Positions 1 to 7,744 of a DNA stretch of 64,000 nucleotides are shown here, piece after piece (position 1 is the stretch's first letter; the number at the start of each line of letters is the position of its first letter). The translations under genes and the position numbers were made by a program. Below the pieces are notes generated by a model that made no database searches, was not told the origin of the DNA, and was given only the letters and a program-made list of their open reading frames with translations. Source of the stretch: PFJX01 sp964542455 (GTDB lineage: Bacteria; Pseudomonadota; Gammaproteobacteria; Burkholderiales; Thiobacillaceae); assembly GCA_964542455.1 (NCBI GenBank), contig CAZIUC010000017.1, forward strand, positions 1 to 64,000. The letters are read 5' to 3'.

Positions 1-1215
1 GACCGCACGGCCGAGGTCGCGGTGGAAACGGAAGTGGCCAGTCTGGTGAACGCGGCGGCGGCCGGCGACTTCAGCCGGCGCCTGCAAGCCGAAGGCAAGG
101 AAGGTTTCTTCCTGCAACTGGCGGAAGGCATCAACCGCCTGGTGGAGACCAGCGAACGCGGCATGAACGATGTCGCTCGCGTGCTCAAGGCCCTGGCCTC
201 GGGCGACCTCGACGAACGCATCGATGGCGACTATCAGGGCCTCATCGGCCAGCTCAAGGATGACGCCAACGGCACCGCCGCCCGGCTTTCCGAAATCGTC
301 AGCCAGATCCGCGAAGCCACCGACGCCATCAACACCGCCGCCCGCGAGATCGCCAGCGGCAACGCCGACCTCTCCGGACGCACCGAAAGCCAGGCTTCTT
401 CGCTGGAAGAAACGGCTTCCAGCATGGAGGAAATCACCAGCACCGTGCGGCAGAACGCCGAAAACGCGCATCAGGCCAACCAGTTGGCCAAGGGCGCTTC
501 CGAGATCGCTGTAAAGGGCGGTGACGTGGTGGGCAAGGTGGTCCACACCATGGGTTCCATCGCCGACAGCTCGAAGAAGATCGCCGACATCATCAGCGTC
601 ATCGACGGCATCGCTTTCCAGACCAACATCCTCGCCCTGAACGCCGCCGTGGAAGCGGCGCGGGCCGGTGAACAGGGGCGCGGCTTCGCCGTGGTGGCGA
701 GCGAAGTGCGCAGCCTGGCGCAGCGTTCGGCGGCGGCGGCCAAGGAAATCAAGGGCCTGATCTCCGATTCGGTGGACAAGGTCAACGATGGCTACAAGCT
801 GGTGGAGAGTGCCGGCGGCACCATGAACGAGATCGTCGACGCGGTGAAACGGGTCACCGACATCATGGGCGAGATCAGCGCGGCCAGCAGCGAGCAGAGC
901 CAGGGCATCGAACAGGTGAACTCGGCCATCTCCCAGATGGACGAGGCCACCCAGCAGAACGCCGCGCTGGTGGAAGAAGCGGCGGCGGCGGCGGAGTCGC
1001 TACAGGATCAGGCCGCCAGCCTGACCCAGACGGTGGCGGTGTTCCGCATCACGGCGGCAACCTCGCCGGCCAGCGGGCGGAACACCCGAGTGCCCGCGCG
1101 CCCGCCGGCGCGCGCCTCCGGCGGCCCGGCGCCACGCGCGCCCGCGCCAGTGCGCGCCATGGCCAAGGCGGCACCCGCCGGTTCAGGTGCTGACGATGAA
1201 TGGGAAGAGTTCTGA
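1..1215 (+). CDS. Methyl-accepting chemotaxis protein, C-terminal part (5' end outside window)
   Basis: The reading frame is open from base 1, so the sensor and membrane segments lie upstream of the window; 404 residues are visible. The first ~90 residues look like HAMP or HAMP-like linker helices. The cytoplasmic signalling coiled coil follows, with the receptor tip around residues 200-225 (AFQTNILALNAAVEAARAGE). A proline- and alanine-rich tether ends in EWEEF. This terminal pentapeptide fits the xWxxF tether that binds CheR and CheB in Tar-type receptors. cheR, cheD and cheB follow directly, so this receptor is probably adapted by them. The family call is secure; the ligand cannot be inferred. 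Confidence 0.95.
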   Translation, partial: DRTAEVAVETEVASLVNAAAAGDFSRRLQAEGKEGFFLQLAEGINRLVETSERGMNDVARVLKALASGDLDERIDGDYQGLIGQLKDDANGTAARLSEIVSQIREATDAINTAAREIASGNADLSGRTESQASSLEETASSMEEITSTVRQNAENAHQANQLAKGASEIAVKGGDVVGKVVHTMGSIADSSKKIADIISVIDGIAFQTNILALNAAVEAARAGEQGRGFAVVASEVRSLAQRSAAAAKEIKGLISDSVDKVNDGYKLVESAGGTMNEIVDAVKRVTDIMGEISAASSEQSQGIEQVNSAISQMDEATQQNAALVEEAAAAAESLQDQAASLTQTVAVFRITAATSPASGRNTRVPARPPARASGGPAPRAPAPVRAMAKAAPAGSGADDEWEEF

Positions 1216-1216
1216 G

Positions 1217-1335
1217 GTAGCGCCGGCGTACCCCAGCGCCTTCCAAAACAGCCGGCGAGAAAGCGTGGTGGTTGCCGCCGGGGTTTTGGCGGCATTACAA
1301 CCACGGCCTACCCCACGCGGGTACGCCGGCGCTAC
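1217..1335. repeat. 119-bp palindromic element with 17-bp terminal inverted repeats (REP-like family)
   Basis: The element starts with GTAGCGCCGGCGTACCC and ends with its exact reverse complement at 1319-1335. A second nested stem lies inside (GCCGCC/GGCGGC within GTGGTT/AACCAC). It fills the gap between the receptor gene and cheR. Its ends share the GCCGGCGCTAC core with shorter palindromes at 12855-12878, 56003-56025 and 56928-56950. It carries no coding sequence, so it is either a MITE-like element or a BIME-type REP pair. Confidence 0.7.
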
Positions 1336-1352
1336 AAAACAAGAAGGACACC

Positions 1353-2219
1353 ATGGTTGAAGCCATAACAACACAACGGGAATTTGTCTTCTCGCACCGG
1401 GACTTCGAGGAAGTTCGCAAGATGATTTACGACCATGCCGGCATTGCGCTCAATGATGCCAAGGAGGACATGGTCTACAGCAGGCTGGCGCGGCGCCTGC
1501 GCGCGACCGGCTTGAGGAGCTTCCAGGATTACCTGGCGCTGATCCGCTCCGGTGACGAGGTGGAGTGGGAGGCCTTCGTCAATTCGCTGACCACCAACCT
1601 CACCGATTTCTACCGCGAGGCGCACCACTTCCACCTTCTCAAGGACTTCCTGCGTGGCCGCCGCGATCGCCCGATCACCATCTGGTGTTCCGCTTCCAGC
1701 ACCGGCGAGGAACCCTACTCCCTCGCCATGACGGCGGTGGAAGTATTCGGTGGCTTCAATGCACCGGTGCGGATCCTCGCTTCCGATCTGGATACCAATG
1801 TGCTGAAGAAAGGCCGGGAAGGTATGTATCCGCTGGAACGCATCAAGAAATTGAGTGATGCGCAGCAGCGTCAGTTTTTCCTGAAAGGCACCGGTGATCG
1901 TGCCGGCATGGTGAAAGTAAAACCAGAACTGGCGTCAATGGTGGAATTTTTCCGCCTCAACTTGCTCGATGCGAGCTGGCCACTGGTGGGGCAAGTGAAG
2001 GACGGCCTGGACGCCATTTTCTGCCGCAATGTGATGATCTACTTCGACAAGCCCACGCAATACACCATGTTGAAGAAGATGAAGCCGCTGCTGAAACCGG
2101 ATGGGTTGCTGTTCGTCGGCCACTCCGAGGCGCTCTACCACGCCACCGACCTGTTCCATCTGCGTGGACAGACGGTCTATGAGCACGCCACACACCCTCC
2201 GGGAGGGCCGCGCAAATGA
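1353..2219 (+). CDS. cheR: Chemotaxis protein methyltransferase CheR
   Basis: CheR uses S-adenosylmethionine to methylate glutamates on chemoreceptors. The 288-residue product has the small helical N-terminal domain and then the SAM-binding fold, with WCSASSTGEEPYSLAM around residue 110 and a C-terminal GHSEALY motif. The ATG at 1353 is chosen because AAGGA precedes it. A longer frame back to 1272 would run into the palindromic element, so it is unlikely. The stop overlaps the start of cheD (ATGA), which indicates translational coupling. Confidence 0.95.
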   Translation: MVEAITTQREFVFSHRDFEEVRKMIYDHAGIALNDAKEDMVYSRLARRLRATGLRSFQDYLALIRSGDEVEWEAFVNSLTTNLTDFYREAHHFHLLKDFLRGRRDRPITIWCSASSTGEEPYSLAMTAVEVFGGFNAPVRILASDLDTNVLKKGREGMYPLERIKKLSDAQQRQFFLKGTGDRAGMVKVKPELASMVEFFRLNLLDASWPLVGQVKDGLDAIFCRNVMIYFDKPTQYTMLKKMKPLLKPDGLLFVGHSEALYHATDLFHLRGQTVYEHATHPPGGPRK

Positions 2220-2827
2220 ACCTGCACGCCTACGAGGAAGTCCTCGCCCCCAACCATTATTTCGACCGCAATTTCGACATCGAAGCGGCCAAGATCCTGC
2301 CGGGAGAGTATTACGTGACCAGCCGTGACATGCTCCTGGTGACCGTGCTGGGCTCGTGCGTGGCGGCGTGCATCCGCGACCCCAAGACCGGCATCGGCGG
2401 GATGAATCATTTCATGCTGCCGGAGAGCGGCGACAAACGCGATGTGGTGTCGGCCTCGATGCGCTATGGCGGCTATGCGATGGAAGTGCTGGTCAACCAG
2501 GTGGTCAAGCTGGGCGCTTCTCGCGCCCGCCTGGAAGCCAAGGTATTTGGCGGCGGCGCGGTGTTGCGCGGCTTCACCACGGTAAACGTGGGTGAGCGCA
2601 ACAGCGAATTTGTCCTGGAATACCTGGATACCGAGCGCATCAAGGTGGTCTCGCAGGACCTGATGGGCCTCTACCCGCGCAAGGTGTATTTCTTTCCGTC
2701 CAACGGACGGGTGATGGTGCGCAAACTCAAGACCGTGCACAACAACACCATCATCGAACGCGAGCAGCTCTACGGCCAGCGCCTCAAGTCCTCCAACATC
2801 GCCGGGGATGTGGAGTTGTTTACCTGA
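2216..2827 (+). CDS. cheD: Chemoreceptor glutamine deamidase CheD
   Basis: CheD deamidates receptor glutamines to glutamate and so creates methylation sites. The 203-residue protein carries the expected catalytic Cys in VLGSCVAACIRD and the His in GGMNHFMLP. It overlaps cheR by four bases and precedes cheB, the usual order in betaproteobacterial chemotaxis operons. The roughly 45 residues before the core and the C-terminal tail after residue ~165 are longer than in the minimal family member. Confidence 0.95.
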   Translation: MNLHAYEEVLAPNHYFDRNFDIEAAKILPGEYYVTSRDMLLVTVLGSCVAACIRDPKTGIGGMNHFMLPESGDKRDVVSASMRYGGYAMEVLVNQVVKLGASRARLEAKVFGGGAVLRGFTTVNVGERNSEFVLEYLDTERIKVVSQDLMGLYPRKVYFFPSNGRVMVRKLKTVHNNTIIEREQLYGQRLKSSNIAGDVELFT

Positions 2828-2840
2828 GCCAGCGAAAGCA

Positions 2841-3890
2841 ATGACCAAGATAAAAGTCCTGATCGTCGATGACTCCGCGCTGATACGCAGCGTCATGCGC
2901 GAGATCATCAACAGCCAGCCGGATATGGAAGTGGTGGGGCAGGCACCCGACCCGATCACCGCGCGTGAATTGATCAAGCAGCTCAATCCGGATGTGCTGA
3001 CTCTCGACGTGGAAATGCCGCGCATGAACGGCCTTGAGTTTCTGGAAAAGCTCATGCGCCTGCGCCCGATGCCGGTGCTGATGATTTCCACGCTGACCGA
3101 GAAAGGCAACGAAACCACGCTGAGGGCACTGGAACTTGGCGCGGTGGATTTCATCACCAAACCCAGCATCGGCCTCACCGACGGCTTGAGCGAACTCGGC
3201 AATGAGATCGGCGACAAGATCCGTGCCGCCGCCCGCGCCCGCATCCGCCGCCATGCGCTGAATACAATGGCGCCGGACCGGCCGCAACCGCTGGCCGGGC
3301 ATTTCCTCAGCAGCACGGAAAAAATCGTGTTCGTCGGCTCCTCCACGGGTGGCACCGAAGCGCTCAAGGAATTCCTCACGCGCATGCCGGCCACCTCGCC
3401 GGCGGTGCTGATAGCCCAGCACATGCCGGAGGCTTTCACCCACTCTTTCGCGCAGCGCCTCGACGGCCTTTCGGCGATGACCGTGAGGGAAGCCGCGCAC
3501 AACGAGCGGGTGGTGCCGGGCCACGCCTACATCGCCCCCGGGCACTCCCACCTGCTGGTGAAGAAAATCGGCGCCCACTACTACACCGAACTGTCGCGGT
3601 CCGAGCCGGTGAATCGCCACCGGCCCTCGGTGGATGTGCTGTTCAACAGCGCCGCCCAGGTGGCCGGGCGGAATGCGCTGGGCGTGATCATGACCGGCAT
3701 GGGCAAGGACGGCGCGACTGGGCTGCTAGCCATGCGCCAGGCCGGCGCCTACACCATCGCCCAGGACGAAACCTCCTGCGTGGTGTTCGGCATGCCCAAA
3801 GCCGCCATCGAAATCGGCGCGGCGGTCGAGGTGGCCAGCCTCAATGACATCGCCGGCCGCGTACTCGAGCAACTGGGGCGGCGCGGTTAG
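2841..3890 (+). CDS. cheB: Chemotaxis response regulator protein-glutamate methylesterase CheB
   Basis: CheB removes receptor methyl groups when phosphorylated by CheA. The N-terminal receiver has the acidic pair in LIVDDSA and the phospho-accepting Asp in TLDVEMPRMNG. The C-terminal esterase has the catalytic Ser in VGSSTGGTEAL (~residue 165), His in AQHMPEAFT and Asp in MTGMGKDGATGL. The ATG at 2841 begins MTKIKVLIVDD, exactly where the receiver starts. An ATG at 2808 would overlap cheD for no gain. The product is 349 residues. Confidence 0.95.
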   Translation: MTKIKVLIVDDSALIRSVMREIINSQPDMEVVGQAPDPITARELIKQLNPDVLTLDVEMPRMNGLEFLEKLMRLRPMPVLMISTLTEKGNETTLRALELGAVDFITKPSIGLTDGLSELGNEIGDKIRAAARARIRRHALNTMAPDRPQPLAGHFLSSTEKIVFVGSSTGGTEALKEFLTRMPATSPAVLIAQHMPEAFTHSFAQRLDGLSAMTVREAAHNERVVPGHAYIAPGHSHLLVKKIGAHYYTELSRSEPVNRHRPSVDVLFNSAAQVAGRNALGVIMTGMGKDGATGLLAMRQAGAYTIAQDETSCVVFGMPKAAIEIGAAVEVASLNDIAGRVLEQLGRRG

Positions 3891-3998
3891 CTTGTGGCAT
3901 GACCCCCTACCTTCTTCGCACGAGGTTACACAACTCCACCCTCAAGAATCTCCACCCGAGGCCGATATGCAGGCACGCCAAGTAAACGGAGTAACACC

Positions 3999-4307
3999 AT
4001 GCAGATTGCCAATGAAGTGAGCGGTGACCGCGCCACCCTGAAGCTGGGCGGCCGCTTCGATTTCCACTCGCACCGGGATTTCCGATCCGCCTACGAGAAG
4101 ATTCTCGAAACCGGCGCCGTGCGCGAAATCGTCATCGACTTCGGCGAGGTCGACTATCTCGACAGCTCCGCCCTGGGCATGCTGCTGCTGCTGCGCGAGA
4201 AGGCCGAGGGTAGCGGCAAGAACGTCGTCCTGGCCGAACTGAGGGGCACCGTCAAGCAGGTCCTGGACATCGCCAATTTCGGCAAGCTGTTCAGCATCCG
4301 GGCCTGA
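3999..4307 (+). CDS. STAS-domain anti-sigma factor antagonist
   Basis: This 102-residue protein is a single STAS domain. The motif YLDSSALGML holds the conserved Ser pair that is phosphorylated by RsbW/SpoIIAB-type kinases in partner-switching systems. The next gene encodes a receiver plus PP2C phosphatase plus HATPase protein, so the pair resembles HsbA/HsbR of Pseudomonas or RsbV/RsbU. GGAG lies ~9 bases before the ATG. Which sigma factor, anti-sigma factor or diguanylate cyclase it acts on cannot be seen here. Confidence 0.88.
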   Translation: MQIANEVSGDRATLKLGGRFDFHSHRDFRSAYEKILETGAVREIVIDFGEVDYLDSSALGMLLLLREKAEGSGKNVVLAELRGTVKQVLDIANFGKLFSIRA

Positions 4308-4362
4308 GTTTTGCCAAAACCAGGGCCACTCCACGTTTAACCTCCACTGACAGGCCGCCCCT

Positions 4363-6162
4363 GTGCCCAGCTCCTGCCTCACCATCCTCATCGTCGACGA
4401 CACCCCCGCCAACGCCAGACAGTTGGAGGTGGTGGCGCGCAAGCTGGGCCATCACGCGATCCTGGCGGGTGACGGCCAGGAGGCCATCGACAAGTTCAAG
4501 GAAGAGAAACCCGACCTGATTTTCATGGACATCATGATGCCGGTGATGGACGGCATCACGGCGGCGCGGCACATCCGCGAGCTGCCCACGGACAAGTGGA
4601 CGCCCATCGTCTTCTTTTCCGCGCTGGACCAGATGCAGGACATCGTGCGCGGCCTGGAAGCGGGGGGCGACGATTACATCGTCAAGCCGGCCTCGCTGCA
4701 TATCCTGCGCGCCAAGATCAACAGCTATGCGCGCATGTTGATGTTGCAGCGCGAAGTGCATGCCAATGCTGAAGAGCTGCGTAACTGGCGCATGGACGCG
4801 GAAGAACAGTCGCGCCTGGGCGCCCACGTCATGAGCCGGCTGACCGATGCGGCAGGCCTGCGCGACCCCATGATTCGCCACTTCAACATGCCGGCGGACA
4901 CCTTCAGTGGCGATCTGCTGTGCGCCGCGCGCGCGCCCGGCGAAGTGCTCAACGTGCTGCTGGCCGACGCCGCCGGCCACGGCCTGGCCGCCGCGCTCTC
5001 CGCCATGCCGCTGACGCAGGCGTTCTACAGCATGACCGCGAAAGGTTTTCCGCTGCCCTCGATCGCCGAGGAACTCAACCGCAAGCTTAAGTCCATCCTG
5101 CCCCCCGACCGTTTCGTGGCGGCCACCCTGGCCGCCATCGATGTGCGCAACCAGACCGTCGAGGTGTGGAATGGCGGCAACCCGGATGCGCTGTTCATCA
5201 ACACACGTGGCGAGGTTGCCATGCAATGGGCGTCCAATCACCCGCCGCTCGGCATCCTCCCGGACAAGCTGTTTTCCGGCATGACCGAGACCGTGGTATT
5301 CCACGAACCGGGCGATCTGGTGCTCTGCTCGGACGGACTCACCGAAGCCGAAAACCCGGCCGGCGGCTGGTTCGCGATCGACGGCGTGCGCGACCACCTG
5401 AGCCAGGCACAGGGTAGCGAGGCTCGTTTCACCAGCCTGCTGAAGGGCGTGATGGACCATCTCGGTGGCCACCCGGGGCGTGACGACATCTCCGCCCTGC
5501 TGGTCTCGGTGCCGATCGACCGCCGCCGCCAGATTCGCTTCCATACCCCAACGCTCGCGCACCAGGGTCATCTGGCGGAATGGCGTCTGGATCTGTCCTA
5601 CGGCGCCCAGGAATTGCGTTACATCGATGTGGTGCCGGCCGTGCTTGGCTTCGTCACCCAGATCAATGCACTCAAGTCGCATCAGGGCGCGCTGTTCCTG
5701 ATCTTTTCGGAACTGTTCAACAACGCGCTGGACCATGGCCTGCTCGGCCTGGACTCGGCCACCAAGAGCTGGATCGGCGGTTTCGAAATGTATATGCGGC
5801 AACGCGGCGAACGCCTGGCAAAGCTACGCGGCGGACGCATCGATATCTCCTTCCAGTTACACCGGGCGGGAACCCGCGCGGTGCTCGATATCAGCATGAC
5901 CGACACTGGCCCCGGCTTCGATTTCGAGCATCGCCTGAACAATCCGGATGCCCTGGAAGTGAGCAATGAACAGGCGTATGGACGCGGCATTGCCCTGGTG
6001 AGAAACCTGTGCGAGCAAGTAATCTACTCCGGCAACGGCAACAAGGTCTGGGTGCGCTACGCGGTGTCTGACATTGTCGTCGAAAGCGAGGAAATCGAGG
6101 ACGAGCCAGCCACGCAACAATCTGGTGGCGCGGGCAACGACACAGACCTGGTGATGTTTTAG
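4363..6162 (+). CDS. Response regulator with PP2C (SpoIIE-type) phosphatase and HATPase domains
   Basis: The 599-residue fusion has three parts. Residues ~7-125 are a receiver (LIVDDT; Asp in LIFMDIMMPVMDG; Lys in YIVKPAS). Residues ~165-385 are a PP2C/SpoIIE phosphatase with metal-binding Asp in FSGDLLCA, LLADAAGHG and CSDGLTE. Residues ~440-580 are a GHKL ATPase like RsbW (N-box SELFNNALDHGL, G1 DTGPGFDF). One protein could therefore both phosphorylate and dephosphorylate the adjacent STAS protein under receiver control. This HsbR-like reading is an inference from architecture. The start is GTG at 4363, 55 bases after the STAS stop, and no better upstream start is visible. Confidence 0.9.
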   Translation: MPSSCLTILIVDDTPANARQLEVVARKLGHHAILAGDGQEAIDKFKEEKPDLIFMDIMMPVMDGITAARHIRELPTDKWTPIVFFSALDQMQDIVRGLEAGGDDYIVKPASLHILRAKINSYARMLMLQREVHANAEELRNWRMDAEEQSRLGAHVMSRLTDAAGLRDPMIRHFNMPADTFSGDLLCAARAPGEVLNVLLADAAGHGLAAALSAMPLTQAFYSMTAKGFPLPSIAEELNRKLKSILPPDRFVAATLAAIDVRNQTVEVWNGGNPDALFINTRGEVAMQWASNHPPLGILPDKLFSGMTETVVFHEPGDLVLCSDGLTEAENPAGGWFAIDGVRDHLSQAQGSEARFTSLLKGVMDHLGGHPGRDDISALLVSVPIDRRRQIRFHTPTLAHQGHLAEWRLDLSYGAQELRYIDVVPAVLGFVTQINALKSHQGALFLIFSELFNNALDHGLLGLDSATKSWIGGFEMYMRQRGERLAKLRGGRIDISFQLHRAGTRAVLDISMTDTGPGFDFEHRLNNPDALEVSNEQAYGRGIALVRNLCEQVIYSGNGNKVWVRYAVSDIVVESEEIEDEPATQQSGGAGNDTDLVMF

Positions 6163-6165
6163 CGA

Positions 6166-6270
6166 GTAGGTCAGGTTGCGGCTTTTGTGCTTCCTGACAA
6201 TCCACAATCAAACTTCAAGATTGAAGGGACGATCGTCAGGCAGTCGCCGCGCGCCACTAACCGGAACTAC
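6166..6270. repeat. Structured repeat R1, copy A
   Basis: This 105-bp element begins GTAGGTCAGGTTGCGG and ends AACCGGAACTAC. It contains a hairpin made of TCAGG and CCTGA arms, a central perfect palindrome CTTCAA/TTGAAG, and a GACGATCGTC palindrome. A second copy at 7606-7708 matches along its whole length except in the central stem, which has another sequence but is again palindromic. It occupies the gap before the methionine gamma-lyase gene. Confidence 0.75.
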
Positions 6271-6383
6271 GACTGGCTCGCCATGGGTGCTTGAGCGATT
6301 ACGAGCAAATGCCCCCCGCCCCGCTTTCCCGCACTGTCGCCAAGGCGTACAAAGCAGCATGTGACCACCAAGCAACCGCCGCC

Positions 6384-7577
6384 ATGAAACCCGCCACCCC
6401 CAGCAAGCCGCTTGGCTTCGCCACCCGCGCCATCCACCTCGATCACGATCCCAGCCAGCACGAGGGCGCCCTGGTGCCACCGATCTATCTGACGTCCACT
6501 TTCGCCTTCGAAAGCACCGAGCAGGGGATGCGGCGCTTTGCTGGTGAAAGCCCCGGCTACATCTACTCGCGCGTCGGCAACCCCACGGTAGCGCTGCTGG
6601 AAAATCGCTTGGCGGACCTGGAGGGCGGCGCGGCGGCGTTGTGCACGGCATCCGGCATGGGCGCCATCACCTCGGCCATCTACAGCCTGGTGCAGGCGGG
6701 CGATGAAATCGTCGCCGACCAGACCCTCTATGGCTGCACCTTCGGCTACTTCCATCACGGTCTCTCGCGCATGGGCGTAAGCGTGAAAATGGTCGACATG
6801 TCCCGGCCGGAAAGCGTGGGCGCCGCCATCACGCCGCATACCCGCCTGCTTTTCTGCGAGTCGCCGACCAACCCCAACATGCGCCTGATCGACATCGCCG
6901 CCATCGCTGAAATCGGCAAGTCTCACCGTGTTCCCCTGATGGTGGACAACACTTATTGCACGCCTTATTTGCAACGCCCGCTGGAACTGGGCGCGACTTA
7001 TGTGGTGCATTCCGCCACCAAATACCTGGGCGGCCACGGCGATCTGCTGGCCGGGGTGGTGATCGGCCCGGAGGAAGACATCCAGCACATGCGCTTCTTC
7101 GGCGTCAAGGAAATGACCGGCGCGGTGATGTCCCCGTTCGACGCTTTTCTGGTGCTGCGCGGCCTGAAGACCCTGGCCCTGCGCATGGACCGGCATTGCG
7201 CCAGCGCGGCCGTGCTGGCCCGCTACCTGGCCGGGCATCCGGCGGTGGCGAGCGTTTCCTACCCCGGCCTGCCCGAGTTTCCGCAATACGATCTGGCGCG
7301 ACGCCAGATGCGCCAGCCCGGCGGCATGATCGCGCTGGAGTTGAAAGGCGGCTTCGAAGCTGGCCGCGCCTTCATGGACGCGCTCAACCTCTGCACCCGC
7401 GCCGTCAGCCTGGGCGACGCGGAAACCCTGGTGCAGCATCCCGCTTCCATGACCCACTCCACCTACACCCCGGAGCAACAGGCCGAACACGGCATCAGCC
7501 CCGGCCTGGTTCGGCTGTCAGTCGGGCTGGAGGACGTGGAAGACCTGCAAGCGGACCTGGAGCAGGCGCTGCAATAG
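6384..7577 (+). CDS. mdeA: L-methionine gamma-lyase (PLP-dependent, Cys/Met metabolism family)
   Basis: The 397-residue protein belongs to the trans-sulfuration PLP enzymes; the PLP lysine lies in HSATKYLGGHGD. Within that family it resembles methionine gamma-lyase: the active-site Cys is present in TLYGCTFGYFHHG, where gamma-synthases and gamma-lyases of cystathionine carry another residue. The order YSRVGNPT, SGMGAIT and DNTYCTPYLQRPLELGA also fits. The reaction gives methanethiol, ammonia and 2-oxobutyrate. The ATG at 6384 starts just before the conserved GFATRAIH. It stands alone between two direct copies of repeat R1. Cystathionine gamma-lyase is the main alternative. Confidence 0.85.
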   Translation: MKPATPSKPLGFATRAIHLDHDPSQHEGALVPPIYLTSTFAFESTEQGMRRFAGESPGYIYSRVGNPTVALLENRLADLEGGAAALCTASGMGAITSAIYSLVQAGDEIVADQTLYGCTFGYFHHGLSRMGVSVKMVDMSRPESVGAAITPHTRLLFCESPTNPNMRLIDIAAIAEIGKSHRVPLMVDNTYCTPYLQRPLELGATYVVHSATKYLGGHGDLLAGVVIGPEEDIQHMRFFGVKEMTGAVMSPFDAFLVLRGLKTLALRMDRHCASAAVLARYLAGHPAVASVSYPGLPEFPQYDLARRQMRQPGGMIALELKGGFEAGRAFMDALNLCTRAVSLGDAETLVQHPASMTHSTYTPEQQAEHGISPGLVRLSVGLEDVEDLQADLEQALQ

Positions 7578-7605
7578 GGTTCGCTCTCGAATTGCAACCC
7601 CGGCG

Positions 7606-7708
7606 GTAGGTCAGGTTGCGGCCATATCGCTACCTGACGAGCCACAATCAATCTATCCAGATAGTCGGAACGATCGTCAGGGAGTCGCTGCGCGTCAACC
7701 CGACCTAC
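7606..7708. repeat. Structured repeat R1, copy B
   Basis: This 103-bp copy has the same orientation as the one at 6166-6270. The outer arms GTAGGTCAGGTT and AACCCGACCTAC are complementary at 11 of 12 positions. The first hairpin is TCAGGTTGCG/CGCTACCTGA, the central stem is CTAT/ATAG, and the last palindrome is CGATCG inside ACGATCGTCAGG. It lies between convergent genes and could end transcripts from both sides. Confidence 0.75.
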
Positions 7709-7744
7709 ACCTGGCGCGTATAACCGCAACGCACAGTCGCACGC

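Noticed and set aside
2177..3502. A 441-codon open frame on the minus strand opposite cheD/cheB
   Set aside because: The plus-strand genes have all catalytic motifs. Long opposite frames are a by-product of high GC, and the product has no recognisable family. The same applies to 10763-12745, 37660-39165 and similar frames.
5857..6211. Small minus-strand frames across the end of the phosphatase fusion
   Set aside because: They lie opposite the HATPase domain and have no ribosome site or family similarity.
6166..7708. A composite transposon carrying the methionine gamma-lyase gene
   Set aside because: The flanking repeats are about 105 bp long, without transposase genes or target duplications, and other copies occur alone.
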